Assembly (NCBI GenBank): GCA_964558465.1
Contig: CAZLEF010000057.1
Coordinates: forward strand, 1-45,422
DNA from: JACJYC01 sp964558465
GTDB taxonomy: Bacteria; Bacteroidota; Bacteroidia; Chitinophagales; Saprospiraceae
Direction of reading: 5' to 3'
Length of the DNA stretch: 45,422 bases
Shown here: piece after piece, positions 24,203-32,002 of the stretch
How the letters are laid out: each line of letters starts with the position of its first letter
Numbering within the stretch: position 1 is the first letter of the stretch
Position numbers and translations under genes: made by a program
Notes under the pieces: model-generated
What the model saw: the letters and a program-made list of their open reading frames with translations, nothing else
What the model was told of the DNA's origin: nothing
The model's database searches: none

Positions 24203-25375
24203 ATGGTTAAACGGTTTATAACAGAAAAAATCAAAAAGGCGCTAAACGTCTTTCCAGTTATCGGTATTATCGGACCCCGGCAGGTGGGAAAAACAACTTT
24301 AGCCAGGACAATGGAAAAAGAAGTTGGAAAACCCGCATTATTCCTGGACCTGGAGCGCAGCAGCGACCGGCAAAAGCTCATCGAGCCTGAATTGTTTTTG
24401 AGCCAGCAAGCAGAAAAATGCGTTATCATCGACGAAATCCAGCAAATGCCGGAATTGTTTCCATTATTGCGATGGCTGGTAGATCAAAATCGCGAGCCGG
24501 CGCGATTTATCCTTACCGGTTCGTCTACTCGGGAACTCATCCGGAACAATACCGAAAGTCTGGCGGGGCGCATCGCTTATTTTGAACTCGCCCCTTTTTC
24601 GCTTCTTGAAATCATCGAAACAAAAAGTATCCAGACCCACTGGTTCAGGGGCGGGTTTCCACTATCATTGCTCGCAGATTCCGATGAAGACAGCAATCTG
24701 TGGCTTGAAAACTTCATTGATACCTTTTTACAGCGGGATATCAGGAATCTGGGATACGAAATTTCAATTCCTGCCATGGGGCGCCTCATGCGTGTGTTGG
24801 CTTCCATGAATGGAAAAATTCTGACGCTGGCGGATATTTCCAATTCGATGGATATTACCGCCAAAACATTGAACAAATATCTGGATATTCTCGAAGGAAG
24901 CTTTCTGATACGGCGTTTATCCCCCAACTATCACAATACGACCAAACGTTTGGTCCGTTCGCCAAAATTGTATTTTCGAGATTCCGGGTTACTGCGCAGC
25001 CTGTTGCAAATAAGCACCCTGGAACAGCTACACGGGACCGTTTTTCTTGGATCTTCATGGGAGGGTTATGCAATCGAACAAATAATTCTTGCAATGGGGC
25101 CTAAATGGCAGTTCGATTTTTACCGTACTCATGCCGGCGCCGAAGCCGATCTGGTAATCTCCCAAACGGGAGGAAAAAAGGTACTGATCGAGATCAAATA
25201 CAGTGTAAATCCCACACCTTCCCGCGGATTTTATGAATCTGCTGTTGATCTGAAACCCGATCATCAATACATTATTATACCCGAAGGCGAACCATATATG
25301 CGCAACGATTCCCAAAAAGTTTGCGGGCTGGCCAACTTTTTGCGTGAAGAATTGCCTCAATGGAACGGATTTTAA
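24203..25375 (+). CDS. AAA ATPase with DUF4143 domain (first copy)
   Basis: The 390-aa product has an N-terminal AAA_14-type ATPase with Walker A GPRQVGKTT (residues 24-32) and Walker B CVIIDEIQQM (about 82-91), followed by a DUF4143 domain with a winged-helix part (LADISNSMDITAKTLNKYLD) and a C-terminal nuclease-like fold (LGSSWEGYAIEQII, then AEADLVI...KVLIEIKYS). The ExK-like IEIKYS resembles a PD-(D/E)XK core. The role of this widespread family is unsettled. The start at ATG 24203 avoids reading through the -7 box. A second, diverged copy follows 64 bp downstream. Confidence 0.92.
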   Translation: MVKRFITEKIKKALNVFPVIGIIGPRQVGKTTLARTMEKEVGKPALFLDLERSSDRQKLIEPELFLSQQAEKCVIIDEIQQMPELFPLLRWLVDQNREPARFILTGSSTRELIRNNTESLAGRIAYFELAPFSLLEIIETKSIQTHWFRGGFPLSLLADSDEDSNLWLENFIDTFLQRDIRNLGYEISIPAMGRLMRVLASMNGKILTLADISNSMDITAKTLNKYLDILEGSFLIRRLSPNYHNTTKRLVRSPKLYFRDSGLLRSLLQISTLEQLHGTVFLGSSWEGYAIEQIILAMGPKWQFDFYRTHAGAEADLVISQTGGKKVLIEIKYSVNPTPSRGFYESAVDLKPDHQYIIIPEGEPYMRNDSQKVCGLANFLREELPQWNGF

Positions 25376-25398
25376 ATCGAGGGAGTAAAAGTTGTTCA

Positions 25399-25441
25399 AT
25401 TTTATGTAAATTTGCATTTATAAATCAAAATTACATAAAAT
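25399..25441. promoter_or_regulatory. 11-bp inverted repeat over the second DUF4143 start
   Basis: ATTTTATGTAA (25399-25409) and TTACATAAAAT (25431-25441) are perfect inverted copies with a 21-bp spacer. The left arm runs into a -7 box TAAATTTG (25407-25414), and the right arm contains the first two bases of the ATG. An operator for autoregulation is a reasonable reading. Confidence 0.5.
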
Positions 25442-26603
25442 GATTCCGCGGCTTCTGGCAAACAGCGTCCACGAATTGGAAAAATATTTTCCGGTTATTT
25501 ATATAGGCGGTCCGCGACAATCCGGGAAAACGACCCTTTTGCAACACCTCTACCCTGAATTACCCTACGCCAGTCTTGAGAATCCAGGCACCAGGCTTCT
25601 GGCCGAAGAAGACCCTGAACGATTTTTGGCTTCCTTTCCCGGAGGCGCCGTACTCGATGAAGCACAACGTGCGCCGCATTTATTTTCCTATATCCAGGGC
25701 GAAGTAGATAAAAACCAACGTATCCGTTTTATTTTATCGGGTTCTCAGAATTTCCTGATGATGGAAAAGATAACCCAGTCTCTTGCTGGAAGGGTTGGAA
25801 TACTGACTTTATTGCCATTTAGCCTGGAAGAACTGCCTGCTGAAATATCGGCTCCCCTGACGCCTGAAAAATGGGCCTGGCAGGGCGGATATCCGGTTTT
25901 ATACAACCGCGGCACTCCGCCACAACTCCTGTTTCCAAATTATCTGGAAACCTACCTCCAAAGGGATGTCAGGCTATTGCAGAATGTGGGCGATTTAAAC
26001 CAGTTTAACCGGTTCATGGGGTTATGCGCCGGTCGTGCGGGCCAAATGGTTAACCTGACGATTCTGGCGAAAGACGCGGACATTTCCGTCAATACAGCCA
26101 AATCCTGGTTATCGGTGCTGGAGGCTTCCTATATCCTGTTTTTTTTGCAGCCTTACCATGAAAACTTCAATAAACGCCTGATAAAAACACCGAAGATGTA
26201 TTTTTTCGATTCGGGGCTCTTGTGTCATCTTTTGGGTATAACCGCAGAGGAACAACTGCATACCCATTATTTCTACGGGAATATCATAGAAAACATGCTC
26301 ATGTCAGAATTGTATAAAAGAAGAAGTCATCGGGGGAAACGCCCCAGGTTCTGGTTTTGGCGAGACAGTAACGGCAACGAAGTTGATTTGCTCATCGAAG
26401 AGGACGGCAAGTTGCAAGCCGTCGAGTTCAAAGCCTCCAAAACGTTCAATACCCGTCTTTTTTCCGGATTGGCATGGTGGCAAAAAACAACGGGTTTTCC
26501 CGTCGAACAAAGCTTTGCGGTTTACCTGGGCGAACAGGAATTCCTGACCCGCAACGGAAAATTGACCCCCTGGCGGGCCGCCGCGGCACGGGATCTTGGT
26601 TGA
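25440..26603 (+). CDS. AAA ATPase with DUF4143 domain (second copy)
   Basis: The 387-aa product shares the layout of the upstream gene but is clearly diverged: Walker A GPRQSGKTT (24-32), Walker B GAVLDEAQRAP (about 70-80), sensor-like ILSGSQNFLM, winged-helix NLTILAKDADISVNTAKSWL, and the nuclease-like C-terminus GNEVDLLIEEDGKLQAVEFK. The N-terminal 32 residues of the two copies line up without gaps. It is preceded by an 11-bp inverted repeat. A truncated Crp-type reading frame starts 48 bp downstream, which suggests that this ATPase block was inserted into, or replaced, part of a regulator gene. Confidence 0.92.
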   Translation: MIPRLLANSVHELEKYFPVIYIGGPRQSGKTTLLQHLYPELPYASLENPGTRLLAEEDPERFLASFPGGAVLDEAQRAPHLFSYIQGEVDKNQRIRFILSGSQNFLMMEKITQSLAGRVGILTLLPFSLEELPAEISAPLTPEKWAWQGGYPVLYNRGTPPQLLFPNYLETYLQRDVRLLQNVGDLNQFNRFMGLCAGRAGQMVNLTILAKDADISVNTAKSWLSVLEASYILFFLQPYHENFNKRLIKTPKMYFFDSGLLCHLLGITAEEQLHTHYFYGNIIENMLMSELYKRRSHRGKRPRFWFWRDSNGNEVDLLIEEDGKLQAVEFKASKTFNTRLFSGLAWWQKTTGFPVEQSFAVYLGEQEFLTRNGKLTPWRAAAARDLG

Positions 26604-26645
26604 TTTCTTTGAAGGAAATGAACCCCTGAAAATAGACACTATTTC

Positions 26646-26657
26646 GGTCATATGACC
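26646..26657. promoter_or_regulatory. 12-bp palindrome GGTCATATGACC
   Basis: A perfect 12-bp palindrome spans the ATG of the truncated Crp-type frame. It may be a protein-binding site or a chance match. Confidence 0.25.
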
Positions 26658-26888
26658 CAGGGGGATAAACTTGGCCGTCTTATCGCTGAATATTATTTTA
26701 TTTATCAGGACAACCGAATCAAAAACCTCTATGCCCGAACCCCCAAAGAGCGCTACGATACCATCACCGACGTTTTTCCGGACATCCACAACCGGGCGCC
26801 TCAGCACATGATTGCTTCTTACCTGGGCATCACCCCCGTCCACCTGAGCCGGCTGAAAAAGGCTGCTTCCGGCAGAGGCATTCGTTGA
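26652..26888 (+). pseudogene. C-terminal remnant of a Crp/Fnr-family regulator
   Basis: The 78-codon frame encodes only the DNA-binding end typical of Bacteroidota Crp/Fnr proteins: a helical stretch (NRIKNLYARTPKERYDTITDVFP) and the helix-turn-helix HMIASYLGITPVHLSRLKKA. Intact members are about 190 residues with an N-terminal cyclic-nucleotide-binding barrel, which is missing; the ATPase gene ends 48 bp upstream and leaves no room for it. A small stand-alone HTH protein cannot be excluded, but a decayed gene is more likely. Confidence 0.7.
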
Positions 26889-26941
26889 AAATTCTCCGGA
26901 ACTCTAAACATTTGTTATCGTTTCCAGCCTGCCAACAGGTC

Positions 26942-26968
26942 TAATTTTGCCTTCAAAAAAAGGCAAAA
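26942..26968 (+). promoter_or_regulatory. -7 box overlapping a 9-bp hairpin
   Basis: TAATTTTG (26942-26949) matches the Bacteroidota -7 box, and TTTTGCCTT (26945-26953) pairs with AAGGCAAAA (26960-26968) over a 6-bp loop. It precedes a 24-codon frame at 26970 and lies 144 bp before the amine oxidase gene. It could instead end transcription of the Crp remnant. Confidence 0.4.
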
Positions 26969-26969
26969 C

Positions 26970-27044
26970 ATGAAAAAGGTAATGGGCGGGATGACGGCTG
27001 ATCAGCTTGCAAACAATGGCTGGACGCCTTCCTCTGCAAACTGA
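26970..27044 (+). CDS. Possible leader or relic mini-ORF (24 aa)
   Basis: ATG to TGA encodes 24 residues (MKKVMGGMTADQLANNGWTP...). It directly follows a promoter-like box and hairpin and precedes the amine oxidase gene by 67 bp. It could be a leader peptide or a chance frame; no family is recognised. Confidence 0.25.
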   Translation: MKKVMGGMTADQLANNGWTPSSAN

Positions 27045-27111
27045 ACGGCTAAAAACCGACCAAACGGTGACCGGCTGCCCGGATCAATAAAAATTAACGA
27101 ACTTTACCGGC

Positions 27112-28452
27112 ATGTACGATGTCATCATCATCGGCGCCGGGTTTGCCGGCCTGACCGCCGCCCGCCGGCTCCTGGAAGCGGGCCGTAACATCCTGCTGGT
27201 CGAAGCCCGCAACCGGGTCGGCGGCCGGGTGTACACTCATTGGCTCGATGAAAATACCTATGTCGACCTCGGCGGCCAGTGGATCGGCCCAACGCAGGAC
27301 CGCGCCTATGACCTCGCGCATGAACTGAACGTCGACACCTACCGCACGTACAACCAGGGAAAAAACGTCATTGCCCTGGACGGCCGGGTGAAATTCTATG
27401 TTGGGCTGATTCCCAAGATCGACCTGCCCTCCCTGCTGAACATCGACCTGGTCATCAAACGCCTGGAGAAAATGGCCGGTAAAGTCAATCTGGACCGACC
27501 CTGGGAAACCCCCGGCGCCACCAGGCTCGACAGTAGGACATTGGCCACCTTCCTTGACAAAACCGTCCGGTTCGGCAACGCCCGCAAGGTGCTGGAAGCC
27601 GGGTTGGACACGGTCTTTGCCGTCACGCCCGCAGAATTGTCCTTGCTGCATGCACTTTTTTACATCAAATCCGGCACAAGCCTCGATTGCCTGCTGAACA
27701 TCGACAACGGCGCCCAACAGGACCGGTTCACCGGCGGCGCTCAATTGCCTGCCGACCGGCTTGCGGCCATCATCGGCGACCGCCTCCGCCTGGATTCACC
27801 CGTGCGCCGCATCTCTCAGGGCGGCCCAGTGGTCACCGTTTCCGGCGCCGGCTTTGAATTCCAAACCCGAAAAGTCATCGTCGCCATACCGCCTGCACTG
27901 GCCGGCCGAATCGAATACCACCCTCTGTTGCCGGCCCGGCGCGACCAACTCACCCAACGCATGCCCATGGGCACGGTCGTCAAATGTTTTGGCATCTACG
28001 AGCGGCCGTTCTGGCGCGACAAAGGGATGAGCGGGCAGGCCGTTGCCGACAACGCTCATTTCACGCAAACGACATTCGACTGCTCGCCCGCAGACGGCAG
28101 CCGGGGCATCCTGCTCGGTTTTTGCCTGGCCAACCGGGCAAGGCGTTTTCTGGAACTGACTGAAACGGAACGGCGCAAGGAGATCCTTGGCAGTTTTGTT
28201 CGGTTTTTTGGCAAAGAAGCCGCTGAACCGCTCCACTATATCGAAAAAAGCTGGGCGGATGAGGAATGGAGCCGGGGTTGTTATGCCGGCATGTTCCCAC
28301 CTGGAGTCTGGACCGGTTTTACCGACGCGCTCTCCCGGCCTTGCGGGCATATCCATTGGGCCGGAACGGAAACGTCGCCGGTCTGGAACGGTTATATTGA
28401 GGGGGCGATCCGGTCGGGGGAACGGGCGGCGGCTGAGGTGGCCGGGTTGTGA
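27112..28452 (+). CDS. FAD-dependent amine oxidase (monoamine oxidase-like)
   Basis: The 446-aa product has an N-terminal Rossmann motif IIIGAGFAGLTAARRL followed by VEARNRVGGRVYT and LGGQWIGPTQDR, and the C-terminal FAD-binding stretch HIHWAGTETSPVWNGYIEGA, as in flavin monoamine oxidases and related oxidoreductases. It should oxidise an amine with O2 or another acceptor; the substrate cannot be read from sequence. There is no signal peptide. It heads a run of three plus-strand genes for cytoplasmic enzymes, although the next gene has its own promoter. The lid region contains SPADGSRGILLGF. Confidence 0.9.
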   Translation: MYDVIIIGAGFAGLTAARRLLEAGRNILLVEARNRVGGRVYTHWLDENTYVDLGGQWIGPTQDRAYDLAHELNVDTYRTYNQGKNVIALDGRVKFYVGLIPKIDLPSLLNIDLVIKRLEKMAGKVNLDRPWETPGATRLDSRTLATFLDKTVRFGNARKVLEAGLDTVFAVTPAELSLLHALFYIKSGTSLDCLLNIDNGAQQDRFTGGAQLPADRLAAIIGDRLRLDSPVRRISQGGPVVTVSGAGFEFQTRKVIVAIPPALAGRIEYHPLLPARRDQLTQRMPMGTVVKCFGIYERPFWRDKGMSGQAVADNAHFTQTTFDCSPADGSRGILLGFCLANRARRFLELTETERRKEILGSFVRFFGKEAAEPLHYIEKSWADEEWSRGCYAGMFPPGVWTGFTDALSRPCGHIHWAGTETSPVWNGYIEGAIRSGERAAAEVAGL

Positions 28453-28559
28453 ATAGCTGACTGGTGAATTGAAGAACCGACCAGGCCTTGACGTGGGAGG
28501 AATTGTGCATGCGAGGGGCTTGGTTCGACCCAAATGTCAGGCAGCAATTGATGCCTCAA

Positions 28560-28589
28560 TTGTGAAAAGGGCCGGCGGGGCTATCTTTA
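28560..28589 (+). promoter_or_regulatory. Promoter of the secernin-like gene
   Basis: A -33 TTG (28560-28562) and a -7 TATCTTTA (28582-28589; seven of eight positions) are 19 bp apart, 20 bp before ATG 28610. Confidence 0.5.
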
Positions 28590-28609
28590 GTAAATAATTT
28601 TTTAAAAAA

Positions 28610-29959
28610 ATGTGCGACACCTTTGCGGCCCTTCCCGGCCACACCTGCTCCGGTCACCTGATCTTTGGCAAAAATTCGGATCGTGAACCGAACGAAGCGC
28701 AGGCCATCCTGCGTGTGCCGGCAACAGAACAACCGGAAAAGCGTGTGCGATGTACCTACATTTCCATTCCCCAGGTCAGGCATACCTTTGAGGTTGTTTT
28801 ATCCAAACCCTTCCAGATGTGGGGCGCCGAAATGGGCGTCAACGAACACGGCCTGGTGATCGGAAATGAAGCGGTTTTTACCCGGATCAAATTCGCCCGA
28901 AAGAACACGGGGCTTACCGGTATGGACATGCTTCGCCTGGCGCTCGAACGCTGCAAAACCGCGGAACAGGCCATAGAAACCATTACCTCGTTGTTGGCCG
29001 CTCATGGACAGGACGCCTGTGGAGGATACCAAAACCGGAATTTTTTCTACTCCAACAGCTTCCTGATCGCCGACCTGCGTGAGGCCTGGGTGCTGGAAAC
29101 GGCGGGCGGGCACTGGGCGGCGCAAAAGGTGAAAAGCGGTTTTCGAAGCATTTCCAATATTCTGACCATTACGACGGAATATGATTTTCTAAGCGCAGGG
29201 ACGGTTGATTTCGCCCAACAAAAAGGTTGGCTGAAAAGGGGCGAAGATTTCAGTTTTAAAAAAGCCTTATCTGATTGGTTTTACACGACCATGGGAAGAG
29301 GCGGAAGGCGGCAAAGCGCGAGCACGGAAATGGGAAAAGCCTGTGCAGGGGTGTTCGACCTCCAGACGGCAATGGAGATCCTCTCGGCCCACCAACCGCC
29401 AGGCGAGGAATTCCTGCCGGCAAAGTGTTCAACCGCTTCCATCTGCATGCACGCCACAGGGCTGGCCAACCCAAGTAACACCACAGGTTCGATGGTCGCG
29501 GAAATCCGGCAGGGCGGACCGCATACCGTTTGGCTCACAGGGACCTCAATGCCTTGTCTTTCCGTCTGGAAACCGTTTTTCTTCCCGGCAGGCGGCGGGC
29601 GTTCGATCCTTCCGGGGAACAACGGATGGGAACTGCCAGGGGCAACCCCGGACGATAGTCTTTGGTGGCAGGCGGAGCGATTGCACCGGGAAATCCGGAA
29701 AGATTACCCCGAAGGGGCCAGGGTGATCAAAAACGGTCGGCAGGCGCTGCAGCAAAAACTCCTGACGGCAGCAGGGCAGATTACAGCCGGTCAAACCACC
29801 CCTTCCATTTGGGACGATCTCTCGAATAACGCCCTTGCTGAATACCTTGATCTGCTGGGTGAATGGAAGGAAAAACTGCCGGCAGGACGCCTGCCGGAAC
29901 GGTCGTTTAATCTGTTTTACCGAATATTTCAACGAAAGATCAACAAGGTGTTCCGGTAG
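28610..29959 (+). CDS. Secernin-like C69-family Ntn hydrolase
   Basis: The 449-aa product starts MCDTFAALPGHTCSGHLIFGKNSD in the way of secernins and C69 dipeptidases: Cys2 becomes the N-terminal nucleophile after Met removal. Other family marks are NSDREPNEAQ, WGAEMGVNEHGLVIGNEAVFT, the SNSFLIADLREAWVLETAG stretch and CMHATG. The family splits amide bonds, often peptides, but secernin substrates are poorly known. The length fits. The alpha/beta hydrolase gene begins 34 bp downstream on the same strand and is probably co-transcribed. Confidence 0.88.
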   Translation: MCDTFAALPGHTCSGHLIFGKNSDREPNEAQAILRVPATEQPEKRVRCTYISIPQVRHTFEVVLSKPFQMWGAEMGVNEHGLVIGNEAVFTRIKFARKNTGLTGMDMLRLALERCKTAEQAIETITSLLAAHGQDACGGYQNRNFFYSNSFLIADLREAWVLETAGGHWAAQKVKSGFRSISNILTITTEYDFLSAGTVDFAQQKGWLKRGEDFSFKKALSDWFYTTMGRGGRRQSASTEMGKACAGVFDLQTAMEILSAHQPPGEEFLPAKCSTASICMHATGLANPSNTTGSMVAEIRQGGPHTVWLTGTSMPCLSVWKPFFFPAGGGRSILPGNNGWELPGATPDDSLWWQAERLHREIRKDYPEGARVIKNGRQALQQKLLTAAGQITAGQTTPSIWDDLSNNALAEYLDLLGEWKEKLPAGRLPERSFNLFYRIFQRKINKVFR

Positions 29960-29993
29960 CCGTTGAACATCTTTTGCAAATTGGATATTGAAC

Positions 29994-30779
29994 ATGCACT
30001 TCCCCTTCCATTACCAGACCTCCGGCGCAGGCTTCCCCTTCGTATTTCAACACGGCCTGGGGGGCAACCTGGAACAAGCGCAGAGCCTGCTGGCGGGCCT
30101 TGAAAACGTCTACCTGATCTCCATGGATTGCCGCGGGCACGGCAAAACCCCTTTCGACCCCGCTTTCCCGCCTTCTTTCAACCAATATGCCGATGACCTG
30201 ATCCGGCTGTTTGATCACCTGGGAATCGGTCGGGCCATTGCGGGCGGCATTTCTATGGGCGCCGGTATTGCCCTGAACCTCGCGGTCAGGTACCCGCACA
30301 GGGTACTCGCCCTGGTGTTGGTGCGTCCCGCCTGGCTTGACCGGCCGAACCCGCCCAATCTGACGATCCTTTCCGACCTGGCGGATTTTGCCGGTACGCC
30401 GTCCGGAATGGAACGCTTTCAGTCTACCCCGGCATTCCGCAAGCTTCAGAAAGAACTGCCCAATGCAGCGCAGTCGGTGCTTGGACAGTTCTCCCGCGAG
30501 CAAGGTGAATATACCTCTGTGGTTTTAAAGCGCATGGTGCAGGATGTCCCGGTCCCGGATCTGCAATTGCTGGAATCCGTCCGCCTGCCCTGCCTGATCC
30601 TGACCGGCGAACAAGACCCCTTGCATCCCCTTGAATTTGGAACATTGCTGAACAGCCGGTTGCATCAAAGCCGCCTGGAATTAGTGGCCTCCAGGTACCT
30701 CGACGAAGTTGTTCACGCAAATCAGGTCCGGAAATACGTAAGAAAATTTATGAAGGATCTATTCGTGGATGATAATTGA
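29994..30779 (+). CDS. Alpha/beta-fold hydrolase
   Basis: The 261-aa product starts at ATG 29994 (MHFPFHYQTSGAGFPFVFQHGLGG). It shows the oxyanion-hole region HGLGG, nucleophile elbow GISMG with Ser87, acid Asp208 in LTGEQDPLHP and His241 in EVVHANQ, so the triad is complete. The substrate is unknown; esters or small lactones are usual in this family. The last 21 bp overlap tail to tail with the DUF5615 gene on the other strand, and a 7-bp hairpin spans the overlap. Confidence 0.88.
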   Translation: MHFPFHYQTSGAGFPFVFQHGLGGNLEQAQSLLAGLENVYLISMDCRGHGKTPFDPAFPPSFNQYADDLIRLFDHLGIGRAIAGGISMGAGIALNLAVRYPHRVLALVLVRPAWLDRPNPPNLTILSDLADFAGTPSGMERFQSTPAFRKLQKELPNAAQSVLGQFSREQGEYTSVVLKRMVQDVPVPDLQLLESVRLPCLILTGEQDPLHPLEFGTLLNSRLHQSRLELVASRYLDEVVHANQVRKYVRKFMKDLFVDDN

Positions 30780-31115
30780 GGAATTGCTCAATTCTACGAC
30801 CTTGCTTCCTGTTTCAAATGCGTCTTCAATGACTTCAAAATTATTTTCAAACAGATGAATCAATACCTTGTTAACGATATTTCCCGTAGTAATCATCAAT
30901 AGCTTTTTAGGTCGGCCTGTTAAAATATGGTGTTTCTGGAAATCGCTATCCTTGGAAATCACAATTCCTGATTGGCTGTCGGCAAGACGAATGATTTCCA
31001 TATCGTCCGTCAGATTTTTTTGAGGTAAATCACGAGTGTGTGTAGCATCATGATTCCGATCCGCCAACCAAAACTTCAATGCTATGGGTAAGTGCGCGTC
31101 GATAAAAAATTTCAT
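30759..31115 (-). CDS. DUF5615 PIN-like protein (putative toxin)
   Basis: The 118-aa product has the DUF5615 pattern: MKFFIDAHLPIALKFWL at the N-terminus, HTRDLPQ, then IVISKDSDF and the C-terminal helices after PKKLLMITTGN. The spaced Asp residues resemble the acidic centre of PIN-like RNases. The family is usually found behind a DUF433 gene, as here (3 bp downstream of it), and is regarded as the toxin of a type II pair. The last 21 bp lie inside the alpha/beta hydrolase gene on the other strand. Confidence 0.88.
   Translation of the reverse strand: MKFFIDAHLPIALKFWLADRNHDATHTRDLPQKNLTDDMEIIRLADSQSGIVISKDSDFQKHHILTGRPKKLLMITTGNIVNKVLIHLFENNFEVIEDAFETGSKVVELSNSSIIIHE
30774..30793. terminator. 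7-bp hairpin in the tail-to-tail overlap
   Basis: AATTGAG (30774-30780) and CTCAATT (30787-30793) pair over a 6-bp loop. The stem includes the hydrolase stop codon and lies within the DUF5615 coding end, so it could terminate transcription in both directions. Confidence 0.35.
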
Positions 31116-31118
31116 GAA

Positions 31119-31361
31119 CTAAGCTGCTTTTACATCCAGAATGCTTTTAACCTTTAGTAGCCTCGCTGCAAAGGCCAGGCAAGCTCTGATGTCATCTTCT
31201 TCAAGGTCAGGGTAATCCTCCAATAATTCCTGGGTTGTCATTCCGGCAGAAAGTAAATCTAAAATGATTTCTACAGGATAGCGCATATTCCTGATCGTTG
31301 GTTTCCCAAAAGAAACATTTGGGTTTATCGTAATCCGAGCCAGCAAATTTTTTTCTTCCAT
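31119..31361 (-). CDS. DUF433 protein (putative antitoxin)
   Basis: The 80-aa product is a standard-length DUF433 protein: ARITINPNVSFGKPTIRNMRYPVEIILDLL, given here in part as ITINPNVSFGKPTIR, with the helix-turn-helix-like LSAGMTTQELLEDYPDLEEDDI and a C-terminal helix. DUF433 proteins are proposed DNA-binding antitoxins for DUF5615 or PIN partners, and the order here (DUF433 first, 3-bp gap) fits that. A TAATCTTTG sequence lies 12 bp before the ATG; it resembles a -7 box with one extra base and occurs in the same form before the fRMsr gene. Confidence 0.88.
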   Translation of the reverse strand: MEEKNLLARITINPNVSFGKPTIRNMRYPVEIILDLLSAGMTTQELLEDYPDLEEDDIRACLAFAARLLKVKSILDVKAA

Positions 31362-31487
31362 CTTCTTTTAATTCAAAGATTACAATGCAATTTAGCATTT
31401 TTTTTGATTTCAGAACAGAAAATGGTCATTCATCATCAACACTATTCAACTTGACTGGGTTAACGGATAACTTTCTTGACGGACGAG

Positions 31488-31535
31488 GATTGTGCGGATG
31501 GGCACAGATATTTCTCAGCGCTCATCCGCACGATC
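31488..31535. terminator. 16-bp stem-loop after the SnoaL cluster
   Basis: Arms at 31488-31503 and 31520-31535 pair over 16 positions, with two G-T wobbles, and a 16-bp loop. It lies 28 bp beyond the end of the last gene of the minus-strand SnoaL cluster and upstream of the DUF433 gene. No T-tract follows on the minus strand, so it is terminator-like rather than a classic intrinsic terminator. Confidence 0.5.
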
Positions 31536-31563
31536 TTCGGGAGACAAAGCTTCAATTTGGCAG

Positions 31564-31965
31564 TCAGCTTTTAAACGCATTATTCATACTCGAAAAATCC
31601 CCGGTTCCCTTCCAGTCAACCGCCTTGCCGGCATCGTCAAAGGTCCAGATAAAGGAGGCTTTTACGCTGAAGGGTTTGCCTGTGGTCGTAACAATGCCAT
31701 CGTGTAGGACATCGTTGATCACCCGGGCGCCTTCTACCCGGAAATTGCTCGGTTCGAAATGGGTAGTTTGGGTGGTACTGCCCAATGCAGTAAAGAAACG
31801 CACAACCCCGTCTTTCCCTTTGAATTCGCCGCCGGAAGGCGCTACTGCCGGGTCGGCGCCGTTGAAAAAGGTGACATTGTCGGCCAGTTCGGCCAGAATG
31901 CCGGGGACATCGCCCTGCCCGAAGCAGGCGTATATTTTTTGAACGGTTGCAAGATTGTTGGACAT
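31564..31965 (-). CDS. SnoaL-like (NTF2-fold) protein
   Basis: The 133-aa product is one SnoaL-type domain: MSNNLATVQKIYACFGQGDVPGIL, then LADNVTFFNGADPAV, FKGKDGVVRFFTAL and a closing sheet FSVKASFIWTFDDAGKAVDW. The fold forms a cone-shaped pocket used by small cyclases, isomerases and binding proteins. No signal peptide is present, unlike the related two-domain protein that heads the cluster. It is the last gene of a four-gene minus-strand run and its start is 37 bp from the preceding gene. The substrate is unknown. Confidence 0.85.
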   Translation of the reverse strand: MSNNLATVQKIYACFGQGDVPGILAELADNVTFFNGADPAVAPSGGEFKGKDGVVRFFTALGSTTQTTHFEPSNFRVEGARVINDVLHDGIVTTTGKPFSVKASFIWTFDDAGKAVDWKGTGDFSSMNNAFKS

Positions 31966-32002
31966 GGTTAAACAGGTTTTTTAAATTTGGAAAATGGATT
32001 GT

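Noticed and set aside
24203..26603. Insertion sequence or transposase
   Set aside because: The two ATPases have AAA and DUF4143 features, not transposase catalytic motifs, and no terminal inverted repeats with target duplications were found around them.
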